A DNA stretch of 64,000 nt from Romboutsia lituseburensis. Lineage in GTDB: Bacteria > Bacillota > Clostridia > Peptostreptococcales > Peptostreptococcaceae. Shown in pieces: positions 53,761 through 63,422 of the stretch. A program made the position numbers and the translations under genes. The notes under the pieces were generated by a model. It was not told the origin of the DNA. It did not search any database and saw nothing but the letters and a program-made list of their open reading frames with translations. How positions within the stretch are numbered: position 1 is the first letter of the stretch; each line of letters opens with the position of its first letter. The DNA lies in NCBI RefSeq assembly GCF_024723825.1, contig NZ_JANQBQ010000001.1, positions 744,001 through 808,000 of the forward strand, read 5' to 3'.

Positions 53761-55515
53761 TTAATTTTCATATTTAAATTCTTCTATGAAAACTTTAACT
53801 ATCTCAGGATCAAATTGAGTACCTGAGCATCGTTCAATTTCTTTTAAAGCTTGATCATTAGTCATTTGTTTCTTATATGACCTTTCACTTGTCATTGCAT
53901 CATATGCATCAATAACACATATTACTCTGGCTAAAAACGGTATTTCTTTGCCTTTTAACCCCATAGGATACCCTGTACCATTCCATTTTTCATGATGTGA
54001 TAGTATATTATTTGCTACATATGCTATCTCATAATTAGATTTAGCAACCCTATATCCCTTTTCTACATGTGTTTTTATTATATTAAATTCTTCGTCAGTT
54101 AGTTTACCATTTTTAGATGCAATTTCATTTTGTATTCCTATTTTACCAATATCATGAAGCATAGCTGAAATTATAAGCTCTTTTTGATCATCAATACTAA
54201 GTTTTAATCTTTTACCTAATCTTTTAGCATAGTATACTACTCTATCTGTATGCTTTTTTGCATCTGAGCTTTTTTCTTCTAAGATTTCCATTAATCCTTT
54301 TAGAATTTTCTTTTTAGAATTTATATTTCTTGGTAATTTTTTTTTATATAACTTTTCTTCAGCATCTTTTATAATGTCATCTATATTATCTTTTAAGTTT
54401 CTTTTTGTTGAATACCCTAAGGATATACTTAGAGGTATAGACGTATACGGTTCTTTTTTACAAGCACGTGTAATTTTTTTGCATATTTGCTCTGCTTTTT
54501 TAGATTCTGTATTTGGAAGTAATATTATAAATTCGTCTCCACCCCACCTAACTATTAACCCATCATCACAAACTCTTTTTAATACATTTGATACTTGAGC
54601 TAAAAGCTCATCTCCTTTTAAATGACCTAATGTATCATTTACTATTTTTAATCCATCTACATCCCCCATTATTAAACTTAATGGCAAATACCTTTCATTA
54701 TCTAGAGTTTTAATTTTTTCGTCAAAGTAAGCCCTATTATAAACGTTTGTTAACTTATCATTATAACCTATTTTTCTTAATTCTTTTTCTACCAGTTTTC
54801 TTTCAGTTATATCCCTTGATATACCAACAATTCCCCACATGTTATTTTCTATATCTACTAAAGGAGTTTTTATACACTCCATATATTTTGTTTCTCCATT
54901 AACTTTTATATTAATATTCGTAGTTTGAGTAGTTCGCTCTCTTATTATTTTTTCATCAGATTTAATAATTTGATTTTTAAAATTTTCATCTTTTATAATA
55001 TCTAAATCTTTTTTTCCTATAATTTTTTCCTTATCACTTTCATAATAATTTTGGGCAAAAGATACATTACAGTTAATGTATTCACCATCTAAATTTTTAT
55101 AAAATATAGAATCTGGAATTGTATCCATTATAGTTTTTAATAAATTTTTTTGTTTTACTATTTCATCTTCATATTTTTTGCGTTCAGTCTGATCTTGGAG
55201 TATACCTAAATAACTTTCTATTTTTCCATCTTTTTTAATAGGCGCTATATAACATTCTAAAAATATATCATCTTGATATCCCGAAAACATTTTAGCTTCT
55301 CCTAGATTTTCCACTTCTTTATAATTTTTTGTATATTCTGTTCCTAATTTTTCTCCATATATATCATAAACAGTTTTTCCTAATATCTCTTCTTTGGTTT
55401 TTTTCAAACTATCGCATAGGCATTTATTTACAAATATAAAATGTCCTTCTTTGCTTTTTAGCCAAATAGAGTATGGAATATTATCTAGTAATATCTCTAA
55501 CATATTGTCAAACAT
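53761..55515 (-). CDS. PAS-PAS-GGDEF-HD-GYP c-di-GMP turnover protein
   Basis: 584 residues. Two PAS domains (NIPYSIWLKSKEGHFIFVN at about 10, TIPDSIFYKNLDGEYINC at about 135) are followed by a GGDEF domain with RWGGDEFIILLPN (near 305, degenerate I-site not evaluated) and an HD-GYP domain with HTDRV, LHDIGKIGI, HHEKWNGTGYP. It therefore can both make and break cyclic-di-GMP, or only sense it. No membrane segment is visible. I chose the ATG at 55513-55515, after AGGAG. Confidence 0.88.
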   Translation of the reverse strand: MFDNMLEILLDNIPYSIWLKSKEGHFIFVNKCLCDSLKKTKEEILGKTVYDIYGEKLGTEYTKNYKEVENLGEAKMFSGYQDDIFLECYIAPIKKDGKIESYLGILQDQTERKKYEDEIVKQKNLLKTIMDTIPDSIFYKNLDGEYINCNVSFAQNYYESDKEKIIGKKDLDIIKDENFKNQIIKSDEKIIRERTTQTTNINIKVNGETKYMECIKTPLVDIENNMWGIVGISRDITERKLVEKELRKIGYNDKLTNVYNRAYFDEKIKTLDNERYLPLSLIMGDVDGLKIVNDTLGHLKGDELLAQVSNVLKRVCDDGLIVRWGGDEFIILLPNTESKKAEQICKKITRACKKEPYTSIPLSISLGYSTKRNLKDNIDDIIKDAEEKLYKKKLPRNINSKKKILKGLMEILEEKSSDAKKHTDRVVYYAKRLGKRLKLSIDDQKELIISAMLHDIGKIGIQNEIASKNGKLTDEEFNIIKTHVEKGYRVAKSNYEIAYVANNILSHHEKWNGTGYPMGLKGKEIPFLARVICVIDAYDAMTSERSYKKQMTNDQALKEIERCSGTQFDPEIVKVFIEEFKYEN

Positions 55516-55601
55516 AATCAAGTCTCCTATGTTTTATTAATTATTCTCCACCTTTTTTCACATCAATTAAATTTATCCCCCATTGTACTAATAATATATT
55601 G

Positions 55602-55692
55602 AAAGGGACTGTCTCAAAAAAATCTAAACTAAAAGCAACTAAATTCAATGCTAATAGATTAAATGCATCTATCCTGAGACAACCCCTTCTAT
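55602..55692. repeat. MITE-like element or terminator with imperfect inverted ends
   Basis: AAGGGACTGTCTCA at one end and its near-complement at the other (TGAGACAACCCCTT) enclose about 60 bp of AT-rich DNA. It sits 8 bp downstream of the miaB stop codon. The ends resemble IS-type terminal repeats (GGGACTGTCTCA). There is no transposase, so it may be a miniature element that also ends miaB transcription. Confidence 0.5.
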
Positions 55693-55699
55693 TTAAAAA

Positions 55700-57133
55700 T
55701 TATTTACTTTCCTTACCTACTAACGAGAAGCTATTAGCTCCAGTTATCTCCACCATAACTAATTTTCCTATTAAATCTTTTTCACAAGATTCAAAATTAA
55801 CTAATTTATTTTGTCTTGTTCTTCCTGTAAATTTCTCTTCATCAGTCTTACTTTTTCCCTCTACTAAGACTTCCACTGTTTTTCCTACGTATTCTTTATT
55901 AATTTCTGCTGCTATAGTATTTACTCTCTCTAATACTTTATTAAATCTCTCATGTTTTATATCTTCTGGTATTTGGTTTTCCATTTCAGCAGCTGGAGTC
56001 CCTTTTCTCTTAGAATATATGAATGTAAAAGCAGAACCGTATCTAACCTTTTCTACTACATCTATAGTTTCTAATAAATCTTCATCAGTTTCCCCTGGGA
56101 ATCCGATCATTAAGTCTGTAGAGAAAGCTATATCCGGAACTTCTTTCTTAGCCTTTTCTACTATTTCTAAATAGTATTCCTTAGTATAATGTCTATTCAT
56201 TTTTTTAAGTAATGGTGTACTACCGCATTGAACTGGTAAATGTAAAAATTCACAAACTTTATCACAATCTCTTATTGCGTATATAACTTCATCTGATATA
56301 TCCTTTGGATGAGATGTCATAAATCTAACTCTTTCTATGCCGTCTATATCATTTACTTTTCTTAAAAGTTCTGCAAATGTTATAGAGTTTTCTAAAGTTT
56401 TACCATATGAATCAACATTTTGACCAAGTAATGTAACTTCTTTAGTCCCATTTGCAGCTAATTCTTTTATTTCATTTATTATATCTTCTGGTTTTCTACT
56501 TCTTTCTCTTCCCCTTGTGTACGGTACGATACAGTAAGTACAGAAATTGTTACATCCATACATTATATTAACAAAAGCTTTTAATTCAAACTTTCTAGTA
56601 CTCTTAAGACCTTCTACTACTTCTCCATCAACATCCCACACATCAACTAGCATCTTTTTATTATCCATTGATTTTGTTAATAGCTCAGGGAATTTATATA
56701 AGTTGTGTGTACCAAATACTAAATCAACATGATTATATTTAGATTTTAACTCTTTTACAACGTGAGGTTGTTGCATCATACATCCACATACAGCTATTTT
56801 TAAATCTGGATTTTTTCTTTTTTGGAATTTTAATTGACCTAAGTTACCATAAACTTTAAGTTCTGCATTTTCTCTTACTGCACAAGTATTGTATATTATT
56901 AAATCACATTCACCTGCAGTTATCCCTCTTTCATATCCCATTTCATCAAGCATTGCACATAATTTTTCTGAATCATGTTCATTCATTTGACATCCAAACG
57001 TTTGTATTAAGTATCTAGGTTTTGCTTGATGTATAGCGTAATATCTTGAATTTTGCTCTGCTATTGCTTCTATAAATCTATCTTGTTCTTGTATTTTTTC
57101 TATAGGAACTTGTACTTGCTTTCTTTTACTCAT
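55700..57133 (-). CDS. miaB: tRNA-2-methylthio-N6-dimethylallyladenosine synthase MiaB
   Basis: 477 residues. The N-terminal MTTase domain has [13 protein letters not shown] with the first Cys, [12 protein letters not shown]-like [11 protein letters not shown] and AVCGCMMQQ. The radical SAM domain has [22 protein letters not shown] (CxxxCxxC). The C-terminal TRAM domain contains [13 protein letters not shown] and GRTRQNKLV. MiaB adds the methylthio group at tRNA position 37. GGGAGG precedes the ATG. No mutS or hfq neighbours are visible upstream. Confidence 0.95.
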   Translation of the reverse strand: MSKRKQVQVPIEKIQEQDRFIEAIAEQNSRYYAIHQAKPRYLIQTFGCQMNEHDSEKLCAMLDEMGYERGITAGECDLIIYNTCAVRENAELKVYGNLGQLKFQKRKNPDLKIAVCGCMMQQPHVVKELKSKYNHVDLVFGTHNLYKFPELLTKSMDNKKMLVDVWDVDGEVVEGLKSTRKFELKAFVNIMYGCNNFCTYCIVPYTRGRERSRKPEDIINEIKELAANGTKEVTLLGQNVDSYGKTLENSITFAELLRKVNDIDGIERVRFMTSHPKDISDEVIYAIRDCDKVCEFLHLPVQCGSTPLLKKMNRHYTKEYYLEIVEKAKKEVPDIAFSTDLMIGFPGETDEDLLETIDVVEKVRYGSAFTFIYSKRKGTPAAEMENQIPEDIKHERFNKVLERVNTIAAEINKEYVGKTVEVLVEGKSKTDEEKFTGRTRQNKLVNFESCEKDLIGKLVMVEITGANSFSLVGKESK

Positions 57134-57194
57134 TATAATCCTCCCAATTTGTTACTTATTTACTCTATAATTTATATTTTGAAATAGATAAAGA

Positions 57195-57267
57195 ATTCGC
57201 TTCAATTAAACCACTACATTAGGTGATAACTTAATCTTACAATGGCTTAGTCCATCAAACTCAAAAT
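57195..57267. repeat. Possible diverged copy D of the dispersed two-hairpin repeat
   Basis: A CAC...GTG hairpin is followed by ATGGC-UUA-GUCCAT, which keeps the stem, triloop and single bulge of copies A-C, then CAAAAT. There is an insertion of about 15 nt between the hairpins. The relation is weak in primary sequence. Confidence 0.3.
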
Positions 57268-57454
57268 GTAATTTTTTATCTATCTAACTTGTAATTATAA
57301 TTTTTAGTCATATAAAAACATTTTTATAATTCAATTTAAAGTTAATTATATCAAATTTGTAAAAATTTTAAAAGGTTTTAACATTAGTTTTATGAATCAA
57401 AATTATATAAATGGTAATAATAATTTATCATATGACTTTGAAAGGAAAATGAAT

Positions 57455-58111
57455 ATGTTAGTAGTTTTAATAAGAAGTATTTTGTTATATATAGTTGTTT
57501 TAATATCTCTAAGAGTTATGGGTAAAGGTGAAATAGCTGAAATGAACTCTTTTGATTTAGTTATAACTCTTCTAATAGCAGAAGTTGCGGCTGTTCCTAT
57601 GGAAAACAATAATATACCTATAATAAATGGTGTTGCAGCTGTTACAGGACTTGTTGTTATGCAAATAGTTATTTCTTATCTAGCTTTAAAGTCTAGAACA
57701 GTAAGAGTACTATTGTCAGGTAAACCTTCTATCTTAATAGAAAGAGGAGAAATTAATTATAAAGAATTGCAAAGAGAAAGAGTCACTATAGATGAATTAC
57801 TAGAACAACTTCGTATACAAGGTTATTTCAGAATTATGGATGTTCAATATGCCATACTTGAAACAGACGGAAATCTGAGTGTTTTGCCAACACCATCATA
57901 TAAAAATCCTCCCAATAGTGCCTTTAACCATCTACCTGTATCGTTAATAATAGATGGTAAAATCATAAAACATAACTTAAATATAGTAAATAAAGATACA
58001 AATTGGTTGGAGGGGATATTAAAATCTAATCATATTGAAAATCTAAAAGATGTTCTTTTGTGTGTAATAGATGAAAATGAAAAAACATATATTCAAGAAA
58101 AGAAAAATTAA
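57455..58111 (+). CDS. DUF421 membrane protein (YetF-like)
   Basis: 218 residues from the ATG at 57455, after AAAGGAAA; a longer frame from 57392 lacks a ribosome site. Three N-terminal membrane helices include RVMGKGEIAEMNSFDLVITLLIAEVAA, the DUF421 signature. The cytosolic part has LLSGKPSILIERGEINYKELQRERVTIDELLEQLRIQGY. The family, as in B. subtilis YetF/YrbG, occurs in spore formers; function is unproven. It is co-transcribed with the DUF4363 gene 21 nt downstream. Confidence 0.85.
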   Translation: MLVVLIRSILLYIVVLISLRVMGKGEIAEMNSFDLVITLLIAEVAAVPMENNNIPIINGVAAVTGLVVMQIVISYLALKSRTVRVLLSGKPSILIERGEINYKELQRERVTIDELLEQLRIQGYFRIMDVQYAILETDGNLSVLPTPSYKNPPNSAFNHLPVSLIIDGKIIKHNLNIVNKDTNWLEGILKSNHIENLKDVLLCVIDENEKTYIQEKKN

Positions 58112-58132
58112 TTAACATCGAGGTGATTATCT

Positions 58133-58513
58133 TTGAAATCTTTAGTTTACTCTTTAATTTGGACTATATTATTTGTTATATTTGGACTTTATATTAATAG
58201 TGAAATATCTGCCTTTACTGATGTCTACAATTCTAAAGCTGATATTATAGAAAGTTATATAAGAAACGATAATTGGGATGATGCCAAAAATGAGCTAGAT
58301 GATTATCATAAAAATTTTCATAAAGACAAAGGAGCATGGTATAAGCTATTAAATCATGATTATTTTGATAATGTATGTTTATGCTTAGATATATTAGATG
58401 GATCTATAATTTCTAAAGACAAGTCAATGGCACTTGAACAGGTATATAGAATAAAAAGTACTTTAGATAATATCTTAGAAAGTGAAAAATGTGATTTAAA
58501 CCATATATTTTAA
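58133..58513 (+). CDS. DUF4363 family protein
   Basis: 126 residues. One N-terminal membrane helix (about residues 6-22), then a helical domain with YNSKADIIESYIRNDNWDDAKNELD, LNHDYFDNV and MALEQVYRIKSTLDNI, typical of DUF4363 proteins. The start is TTG after GAGGTG. DUF421 and DUF4363 genes commonly pair in clostridia; the joint role is unknown. Confidence 0.82.
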   Translation: MKSLVYSLIWTILFVIFGLYINSEISAFTDVYNSKADIIESYIRNDNWDDAKNELDDYHKNFHKDKGAWYKLLNHDYFDNVCLCLDILDGSIISKDKSMALEQVYRIKSTLDNILESEKCDLNHIF

Positions 58514-58516
58514 AAT

Positions 58517-58551
58517 AAAATGGTCTTAAGAATAATCTTAAGACCATTTTA
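58517..58551. terminator. Bidirectional terminator between convergent genes
   Basis: The stem AAAATGGTCTTAAGA with its complement and a 4-nt loop. It closes the DUF421/DUF4363 unit and argG. Confidence 0.9.
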
Positions 58552-58552
58552 T

Positions 58553-59809
58553 TTATATAACCTTATCTACCGCTACTTCTTTACCTAGCTCTAAATTTTC
58601 TTGATTATTATTTATTTTCTCGTCCTTTATAGATTGTATCTTCAGAGGTAAAGTAAATAAGTTTATAAATCCTTGTGCATCCTTATGATTATACAAAGCA
58701 CTTTCTCCAAATGAAGATATTGACTCATCATAAAGTGCATTTGCTGTAAATATTCCAGCCGGCTTCATAAATCCTTTATAAAGCTTTATTTTTACACTTC
58801 CCGATACATTTTCTTGTGTCTGTTCAATAAATGCATCAATTGACTCTCTTAATTTAGAGTACCACAATCCATTATATATTAACTCTCCATATTTTAAAGA
58901 AACCATTTGCTTAAAATGTAATGCTTCTTTATCTAAAGTAGCACTTTCTAAAATATTATGTGCTTCATAAAGGATTGTACCACCTGGTGTCTCGTATACA
59001 CCTCTTGATTTCATTCCAACTAATCTATTTTCAACTATATCTATTACTCCGATACCATGCTTTGCCCCTATATCATTTAATGTTTTGATTATTTCAACAG
59101 GCACTAGCTCTTTTTGATTTACTTTAATTGGAACTCCCTTTTCAAAATAAATATCAACATATTCAGCTTCATCACAAGCTTCTTCTACTGGTAAGCATTT
59201 TTTATATACATCATTTTGATGTTCATTTTCTAAATGTTCTATATCTCCACCTTCAGTAGATATATGCCAAAGATTCGCATCTACAGAATAAATTTTTTCT
59301 TTAGTTGCAGTTATATGAATATTGTGACTTTGAGCATATTCTATTGCATCTTCTCTAGATTTTATATCCCATATTCTCCATGGAGCTATTATTTTTATAC
59401 TTGGATCAAGCGCTGCTATAGATGCCTCAAATCTCACTTGGTCATTTCCTTTACCAGTACATCCATGACATATATATTTTGCACCTTCTATATGAGCTAC
59501 ATCAACTAACTTTTTAGCTATTATTGGTCTTGCTAGAGATGTTCCTAATAAATATTTTCCTTCATACTTAGCTTCAGCCTTTATTGCTTTAAATATTGTC
59601 TCTGTTACAAATTCTTCACTTACATCATCAACATATGCTTTACTAGCTCCACTTTCCAATGCTTTTTTATAAACATCTTTCATATTTTCTTCTTGACCTA
59701 CATTTGCACAAACTGCGATAACTTCAATATCATAATTTTCTTTTAACCAAGGTATTATTATTGATGTGTCTAATCCTCCTGAATATGCTAAAACTACTTT
59801 TTCTTTCAT
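58553..59809 (-). CDS. argG: Argininosuccinate synthase
   Basis: 418 residues. The N-type ATP pyrophosphatase motif [17 protein letters not shown] is at the start; [30 protein letters not shown] and GRxEVDL-like [16 protein letters not shown] are conserved citrulline/aspartate-binding segments. It condenses citrulline and aspartate. argH is not in the window. Expression is controlled by the tandem T-box leader at 59885-60300, so uncharged tRNA-Arg should induce it. A short C-terminal extension with NNNQENLEL is present. Confidence 0.94.
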   Translation of the reverse strand: MKEKVVLAYSGGLDTSIIIPWLKENYDIEVIAVCANVGQEENMKDVYKKALESGASKAYVDDVSEEFVTETIFKAIKAEAKYEGKYLLGTSLARPIIAKKLVDVAHIEGAKYICHGCTGKGNDQVRFEASIAALDPSIKIIAPWRIWDIKSREDAIEYAQSHNIHITATKEKIYSVDANLWHISTEGGDIEHLENEHQNDVYKKCLPVEEACDEAEYVDIYFEKGVPIKVNQKELVPVEIIKTLNDIGAKHGIGVIDIVENRLVGMKSRGVYETPGGTILYEAHNILESATLDKEALHFKQMVSLKYGELIYNGLWYSKLRESIDAFIEQTQENVSGSVKIKLYKGFMKPAGIFTANALYDESISSFGESALYNHKDAQGFINLFTLPLKIQSIKDEKINNNQENLELGKEVAVDKVI

Positions 59810-59884
59810 AAACTTTTCCTCCTTAATTTATTTTGTATACAAAACATTGTATTATATGTTATTTGCATTTTTATTATAAGTTCT

Positions 59885-60040
59885 ACTTACTTGGACAAAT
59901 TAAAAGCCTCTTAGTATTAAAATACTAAGAGGCGAATTTTCCGCGGTACCACTCTTATTGATAAATTAAAATCTTTCATTTAGATACTTGATAACTATAT
60001 AAAGTAGCTACCAGTACTTTTAGTACAAGCTATCTTTATA
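59885..60040 (-). promoter_or_regulatory. Second (promoter-proximal to argG) T-box, without a canonical Stem I
   Basis: The T-box bulge sequence AGAGTGGTACCGCGG (59940-59955) is followed by an intrinsic terminator CGCCTCTTAGTATTTTAATACTAAGAGGC with TTTTAATTT (59901-59933). Upstream there is only a short hairpin (TAGCT-GTACT-AAA-AGTAC-AGCTA) of about 35 nt where the approximately 100-nt Stem I should be. It seems unable to read a tRNA anticodon in the usual way. Confidence 0.75.
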
Positions 60041-60300
60041 TTAAAAAACGTCTCTTGATTATAAAAAATCAAGAGACGAATATTATCCGCGTTACCACTC
60101 TAATTGATAAGTTTTACTTATCCACTCTTTCTCTTAAGGCGAGATAATCCTATTGCAATACTTTATATTTCCTGCAATCTTCTCCAAAGTTCTCTTCACT
60201 CAAACTTCAATATTAGGCTTTCACCATCCCTAACTCTCTGTAAAATTCATTTAAGCTACTCTCTTTTTCATCGAATTTTTTTATTAAATTATTATCTTGT
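60041..60300 (-). promoter_or_regulatory. T-box riboswitch with arginine (AGA) specifier, upstream of argG
   Basis: Minus-strand Stem I contains the AGAGAG motif, the terminal loop GATGGTGAAAGC and the specifier region GTGAAG-AGA-ACTTTGGAG. The AGA is placed at 60191-60193 by alignment to the glyQS leader (position of GGC). AGAGTGGTAACGCGG is the T-box bulge, followed by the terminator CGTCTCTTGATTTTTTATAATCAAGAGACG and TTTTTT (60042-60078). Promoter at 60306-60334. Confidence 0.85.
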
Positions 60301-60305
60301 AAGTA

Positions 60306-60334
60306 ATATTAGTTTATATTATTTACTTTGTCAA
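60306..60334 (-). promoter_or_regulatory. Promoter of the argG T-box leader
   Basis: Minus-strand TTGACA (60329-60334), 17-bp spacer and TAATAT (60306-60311): a near-consensus sigma-A promoter. It lies at the end of the T-box leader, immediately after the truA stop region. Confidence 0.85.
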
Positions 60335-60357
60335 CTGTATAATTATTTTTTTATAAA

Positions 60358-61095
60358 TTAATAATTTACTTTGTGTAAAATAAGACCTTTAGATGGAGCT
60401 GTATCTGATGCTTTACATCTATCTTGGTACTCTAACATTTCCTTTATATCTTGTGGTGTCTTTCTATGTAAACCTACATCTAGTAATGCTCCTACTATAA
60501 TTCTTACCATGTTATATAAAAATCCATTTCCATGAACATATATTTCAACTAAACTATGATGTTCTTTTACTTCTATAGAGTATATTTCTCTAATATTTGA
60601 TTTTTTCTTAGATTTTGATGAGGCAAAACTTGTAAAATCATGTTCTCCTATTAAGTTTTTACTCGCTTCTCTCATAAGTTCTAAATCTAATTTTTTTTCT
60701 ACATGAGTAGTGTATTTTCTTAAAAATGGATCATGATATTTATTATTATCTATTTTATATAAGTATATTTTAGACTTTGCATTGTATCTACTATGGAATC
60801 TATCATCCACTTCTTCCATATTTATTATTACAATATCTTCCGGTAAATATTCATATAAATAATCTTGCATTTTTTTTATTGATAATTCAGAATTTGTTTT
60901 AAAGTTTGCAACTTGTCCATTAGCATGAACTCCCATATCAGTTCTTCCCGAACCAATTATCTCTATAGATTCATTAGTCATTTTGCTAAGTACATTTTCA
61001 ATTTTTCCTTGTATTGTCATATCATTATCTTTAAGTCTTTGAAATCCCTTGTATCTTGAACCATCATATTTTATTATCATTTTTATATTTCTCAT
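60358..61095 (-). CDS. truA: tRNA pseudouridine synthase A
   Basis: 245 residues. The catalytic Asp is in GRTDMGVHANGQVANF (R-T-D-x-G-V-H-A motif). KYDGSRYKGFQR and MVRIIVGALLDVG are conserved TruA segments. It makes pseudouridine at positions 38-40 of tRNA anticodon stems. ATG after AAGAGG. It lies just upstream of the argG leader promoter. No energy-coupling-factor genes (ecfT) precede it, unlike the ribosomal-protein locus arrangement in many Firmicutes. Confidence 0.94.
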   Translation of the reverse strand: MRNIKMIIKYDGSRYKGFQRLKDNDMTIQGKIENVLSKMTNESIEIIGSGRTDMGVHANGQVANFKTNSELSIKKMQDYLYEYLPEDIVIINMEEVDDRFHSRYNAKSKIYLYKIDNNKYHDPFLRKYTTHVEKKLDLELMREASKNLIGEHDFTSFASSKSKKKSNIREIYSIEVKEHHSLVEIYVHGNGFLYNMVRIIVGALLDVGLHRKTPQDIKEMLEYQDRCKASDTAPSKGLILHKVNY

Positions 61096-61221
61096 ATTAT
61101 GCCTCTTTCTTTTCGTATATATTCATTATAAATTGTATTTTATATTATATTAAGCATATTAGCAAATTTTATTAGTTTTAATTATATATTTATATTTAAA
61201 TTAAAGTATCTAATATTTTCA

Positions 61222-61264
61222 AAAAAATAGTGCTACATAACTAAATTATATAGCACTATTTTTA
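61222..61264 (-). terminator. Terminator of the two-component system operon
   Basis: AAAATAGTGCTATATA/TATGTAGCACTATTTT-type stem with an 8-nt loop and T-tract; it follows the histidine kinase gene. Confidence 0.85.
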
Positions 61265-61272
61265 CTTATATA

Positions 61273-62703
61273 TTATATTGACTCTATTAATTTATTTTTT
61301 ATAGTGATTGTTATGACTGTCCCTTTACCTTTTTCACTATCTATACTCATAGTTCCTCCATGAAGTTTTACAATTTCATGACTTATCGCAAGTCCTAGTC
61401 CACTACCTGCTTTATTATAATCCTCTTGGAAAAATTTATCTAGTACTTTATCTAAATTATGAGATTCAATACCACATCCATTATCTATAACTCTAATAGT
61501 TGTATACTCTTCACCTTGGGAAACTACTAATTTAACAAATCCATCTTCACTTGTAAACTTAATAGCATTTTGTATAAGGTTTATTAAAACCTGACGTAAC
61601 CTATTTTTATCACCTTGTACGCTTTCTATTTCTTCATCTTCAAATTCTACACTTAATGTAATATTTTTTTCACTTGATTTCACTTTTAATTGATTTACAA
61701 CACCAGTTGCTAAGTGTCTTATATCTACCATGTCAATTTGAAGTTTTATTCTATCTGATGCTAAACGAGAAAAGTCTAATAATTCATTTACAAGTTTTAT
61801 TAACCTTTCAGTTTCGTCTTGTATTATACCTAATCCTAAGTCTAATTCTTCTTTAGTTATTCCTTCATATCCTAAGGTTTCACTCCATCCTTTTATAGAT
61901 GTAAGTGGTGTTCTTAACTCATGAGATATTGAAGATATAAATTCTTCTTTTAATTTCTCACTTTTATCAATTTCTGCTGCCATATGCTCAAATGTTTGAG
62001 CAAGGTCTCCAATTTCATCATCAGATATATTTGTATTTTTAAGTTTAATACTATAATTACCATGTGCTAATTCATTTGCAAATTGTTTTAATTCTCTTAA
62101 TGGCTGAATTAATGACTCTGCAAATCTAAGACTTAAAGATATAGCTATAAGTAATATACATATACCAGCTAGTATAAGCCCAAATGTAAGCTTGAAAATT
62201 ATATTATCTATTTTGTCTAATGATACAGTATACCTAACTACCCCTTCTATTATGTTGTTTGTTTTAAGGGGTACTGAGATACTCATAACATGTTCATTTG
62301 TTTCAGGCTGTCTATATGTATATGGTGTTAGGTCTTTAACATCTCTTAACGCTCTAGTTACATCTTCATACGATACTTTTTCTTTTACTCTAAATCCATA
62401 AGGATCTATTATGACCTCTGAATTTTTATTTATTATCTCAATAGCATATATAGAGTTTTTTTCTGTATTTTGTTTTTCTACTATATTCTTTACTTTACTT
62501 TCAAAACTTCCAGTGGAACTTGTAGGTGCATCATATACTGATTTAGTATACTCTTTTTGATTCATTAGACTTTGCCTAACATAATCATAATAATAATTTT
62601 GAATATAAAATATAAATAAACCTTCAAATAATGCAACTGTTATAATTATTATTGTGAAATAATTTTTAATTATCTTTTTTCTTAACCCTTCAAAGTGTAA
62701 CAC
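61273..62703 (-). CDS. Membrane sensor histidine kinase
   Basis: 476 residues. TM1 (about 13-34) and TM2 (about 168-190) flank an extracytoplasmic sensor domain; a HAMP linker follows, then HisKA with the phosphoacceptor His in SSISHELRTPLTSIKGW and HATPase with QNAIKFT, DNGCGI and GSGLGLAI. The start is GTG after AAAGGAAG. It begins 2 nt after the response regulator stop, so the pair is co-translated. The signal is unknown. Confidence 0.93.
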   Translation of the reverse strand: MLHFEGLRKKIIKNYFTIIIITVALFEGLFIFYIQNYYYDYVRQSLMNQKEYTKSVYDAPTSSTGSFESKVKNIVEKQNTEKNSIYAIEIINKNSEVIIDPYGFRVKEKVSYEDVTRALRDVKDLTPYTYRQPETNEHVMSISVPLKTNNIIEGVVRYTVSLDKIDNIIFKLTFGLILAGICILLIAISLSLRFAESLIQPLRELKQFANELAHGNYSIKLKNTNISDDEIGDLAQTFEHMAAEIDKSEKLKEEFISSISHELRTPLTSIKGWSETLGYEGITKEELDLGLGIIQDETERLIKLVNELLDFSRLASDRIKLQIDMVDIRHLATGVVNQLKVKSSEKNITLSVEFEDEEIESVQGDKNRLRQVLINLIQNAIKFTSEDGFVKLVVSQGEEYTTIRVIDNGCGIESHNLDKVLDKFFQEDYNKAGSGLGLAISHEIVKLHGGTMSIDSEKGKGTVITITIKNKLIESI

Positions 62704-62705
62704 TA

Positions 62706-63404
62706 CTAGTCTTCCTTTCTAAAGCAATATCCATATCCCCAAATAGTTTGTATATATTTAGGTTTTGATGGGTCATCTTCTATTTTATTTCTTATTCTTC
62801 TTATATTTACGTCAACTATTTTAAAATCATACAAGTAGTTTGTCCCCCATACTTCATCTAGTATTTGATCTCTACTTAATGATTGTTTAGCATTAGTCAT
62901 TAAGTATTTAACTATAGAAAATTCAGTTGGTGTAAGCTCTATTTCTTTTGCATTTTTAAATAATTTTCTCTTATCCAGATCAAGTACAAATGGTTCTGAT
63001 ACTATTTCATTAGTTTTTGATACATTATCTTCTTTTTTAATTCTTCTAAGTAGCGCAGATATTCTCACAAGTAATTCTTTTATACTAAATGGTTTAACCA
63101 TATAATCATCTGCACCTGATATAAATCCTTCTATCTTATCATCCTCTTGACCCTTTGCAGTAAGCATTATTATACCAACTTGGTCAAAATTTTGTCTTAT
63201 AAATTTACATACATCTGTTCCACTCATATCAGGAAGCATTACATCTAGTAAAGCTAATTTTATGTCTTTTTCTGTTGTCATTTTTTCTATAGCTTCACTT
63301 CCAGTTCCAGCTTCTATTACCTCGTAGCCTTCTCTCTTTAAATTTATACTTACGAAACTTCTAATACCTATTTCGTCTTCTAGTACTAATATTTTTTCCT
63401 TCAT
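62706..63404 (-). CDS. OmpR-family response regulator
   Basis: 232 residues. The receiver has VLEDE at the N-terminus, the phospho-Asp in LALLDVMLPDMSG, and ISGADDYMVKPFS; the C-terminal winged helix contains LTPTEFSIVKYLM and VDVNIRRIRNKIEDDP. Partner of the downstream histidine kinase. I chose the ATG at 63402-63404 after GGGAGG rather than the TTG five codons upstream. It lies 18 nt downstream of the partial gene at 63423, and the three probably form one operon. Confidence 0.94.
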   Translation of the reverse strand: MKEKILVLEDEIGIRSFVSINLKREGYEVIEAGTGSEAIEKMTTEKDIKLALLDVMLPDMSGTDVCKFIRQNFDQVGIIMLTAKGQEDDKIEGFISGADDYMVKPFSIKELLVRISALLRRIKKEDNVSKTNEIVSEPFVLDLDKRKLFKNAKEIELTPTEFSIVKYLMTNAKQSLSRDQILDEVWGTNYLYDFKIVDVNIRRIRNKIEDDPSKPKYIQTIWGYGYCFRKED

Positions 63405-63422
63405 TTTATTTCCTCCCAATTA

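Noticed and set aside
55599-56174. 191-codon plus-strand open frame
   Set aside because: It is antisense to miaB, has no family features, and only reflects codon bias of the gene on the other strand.
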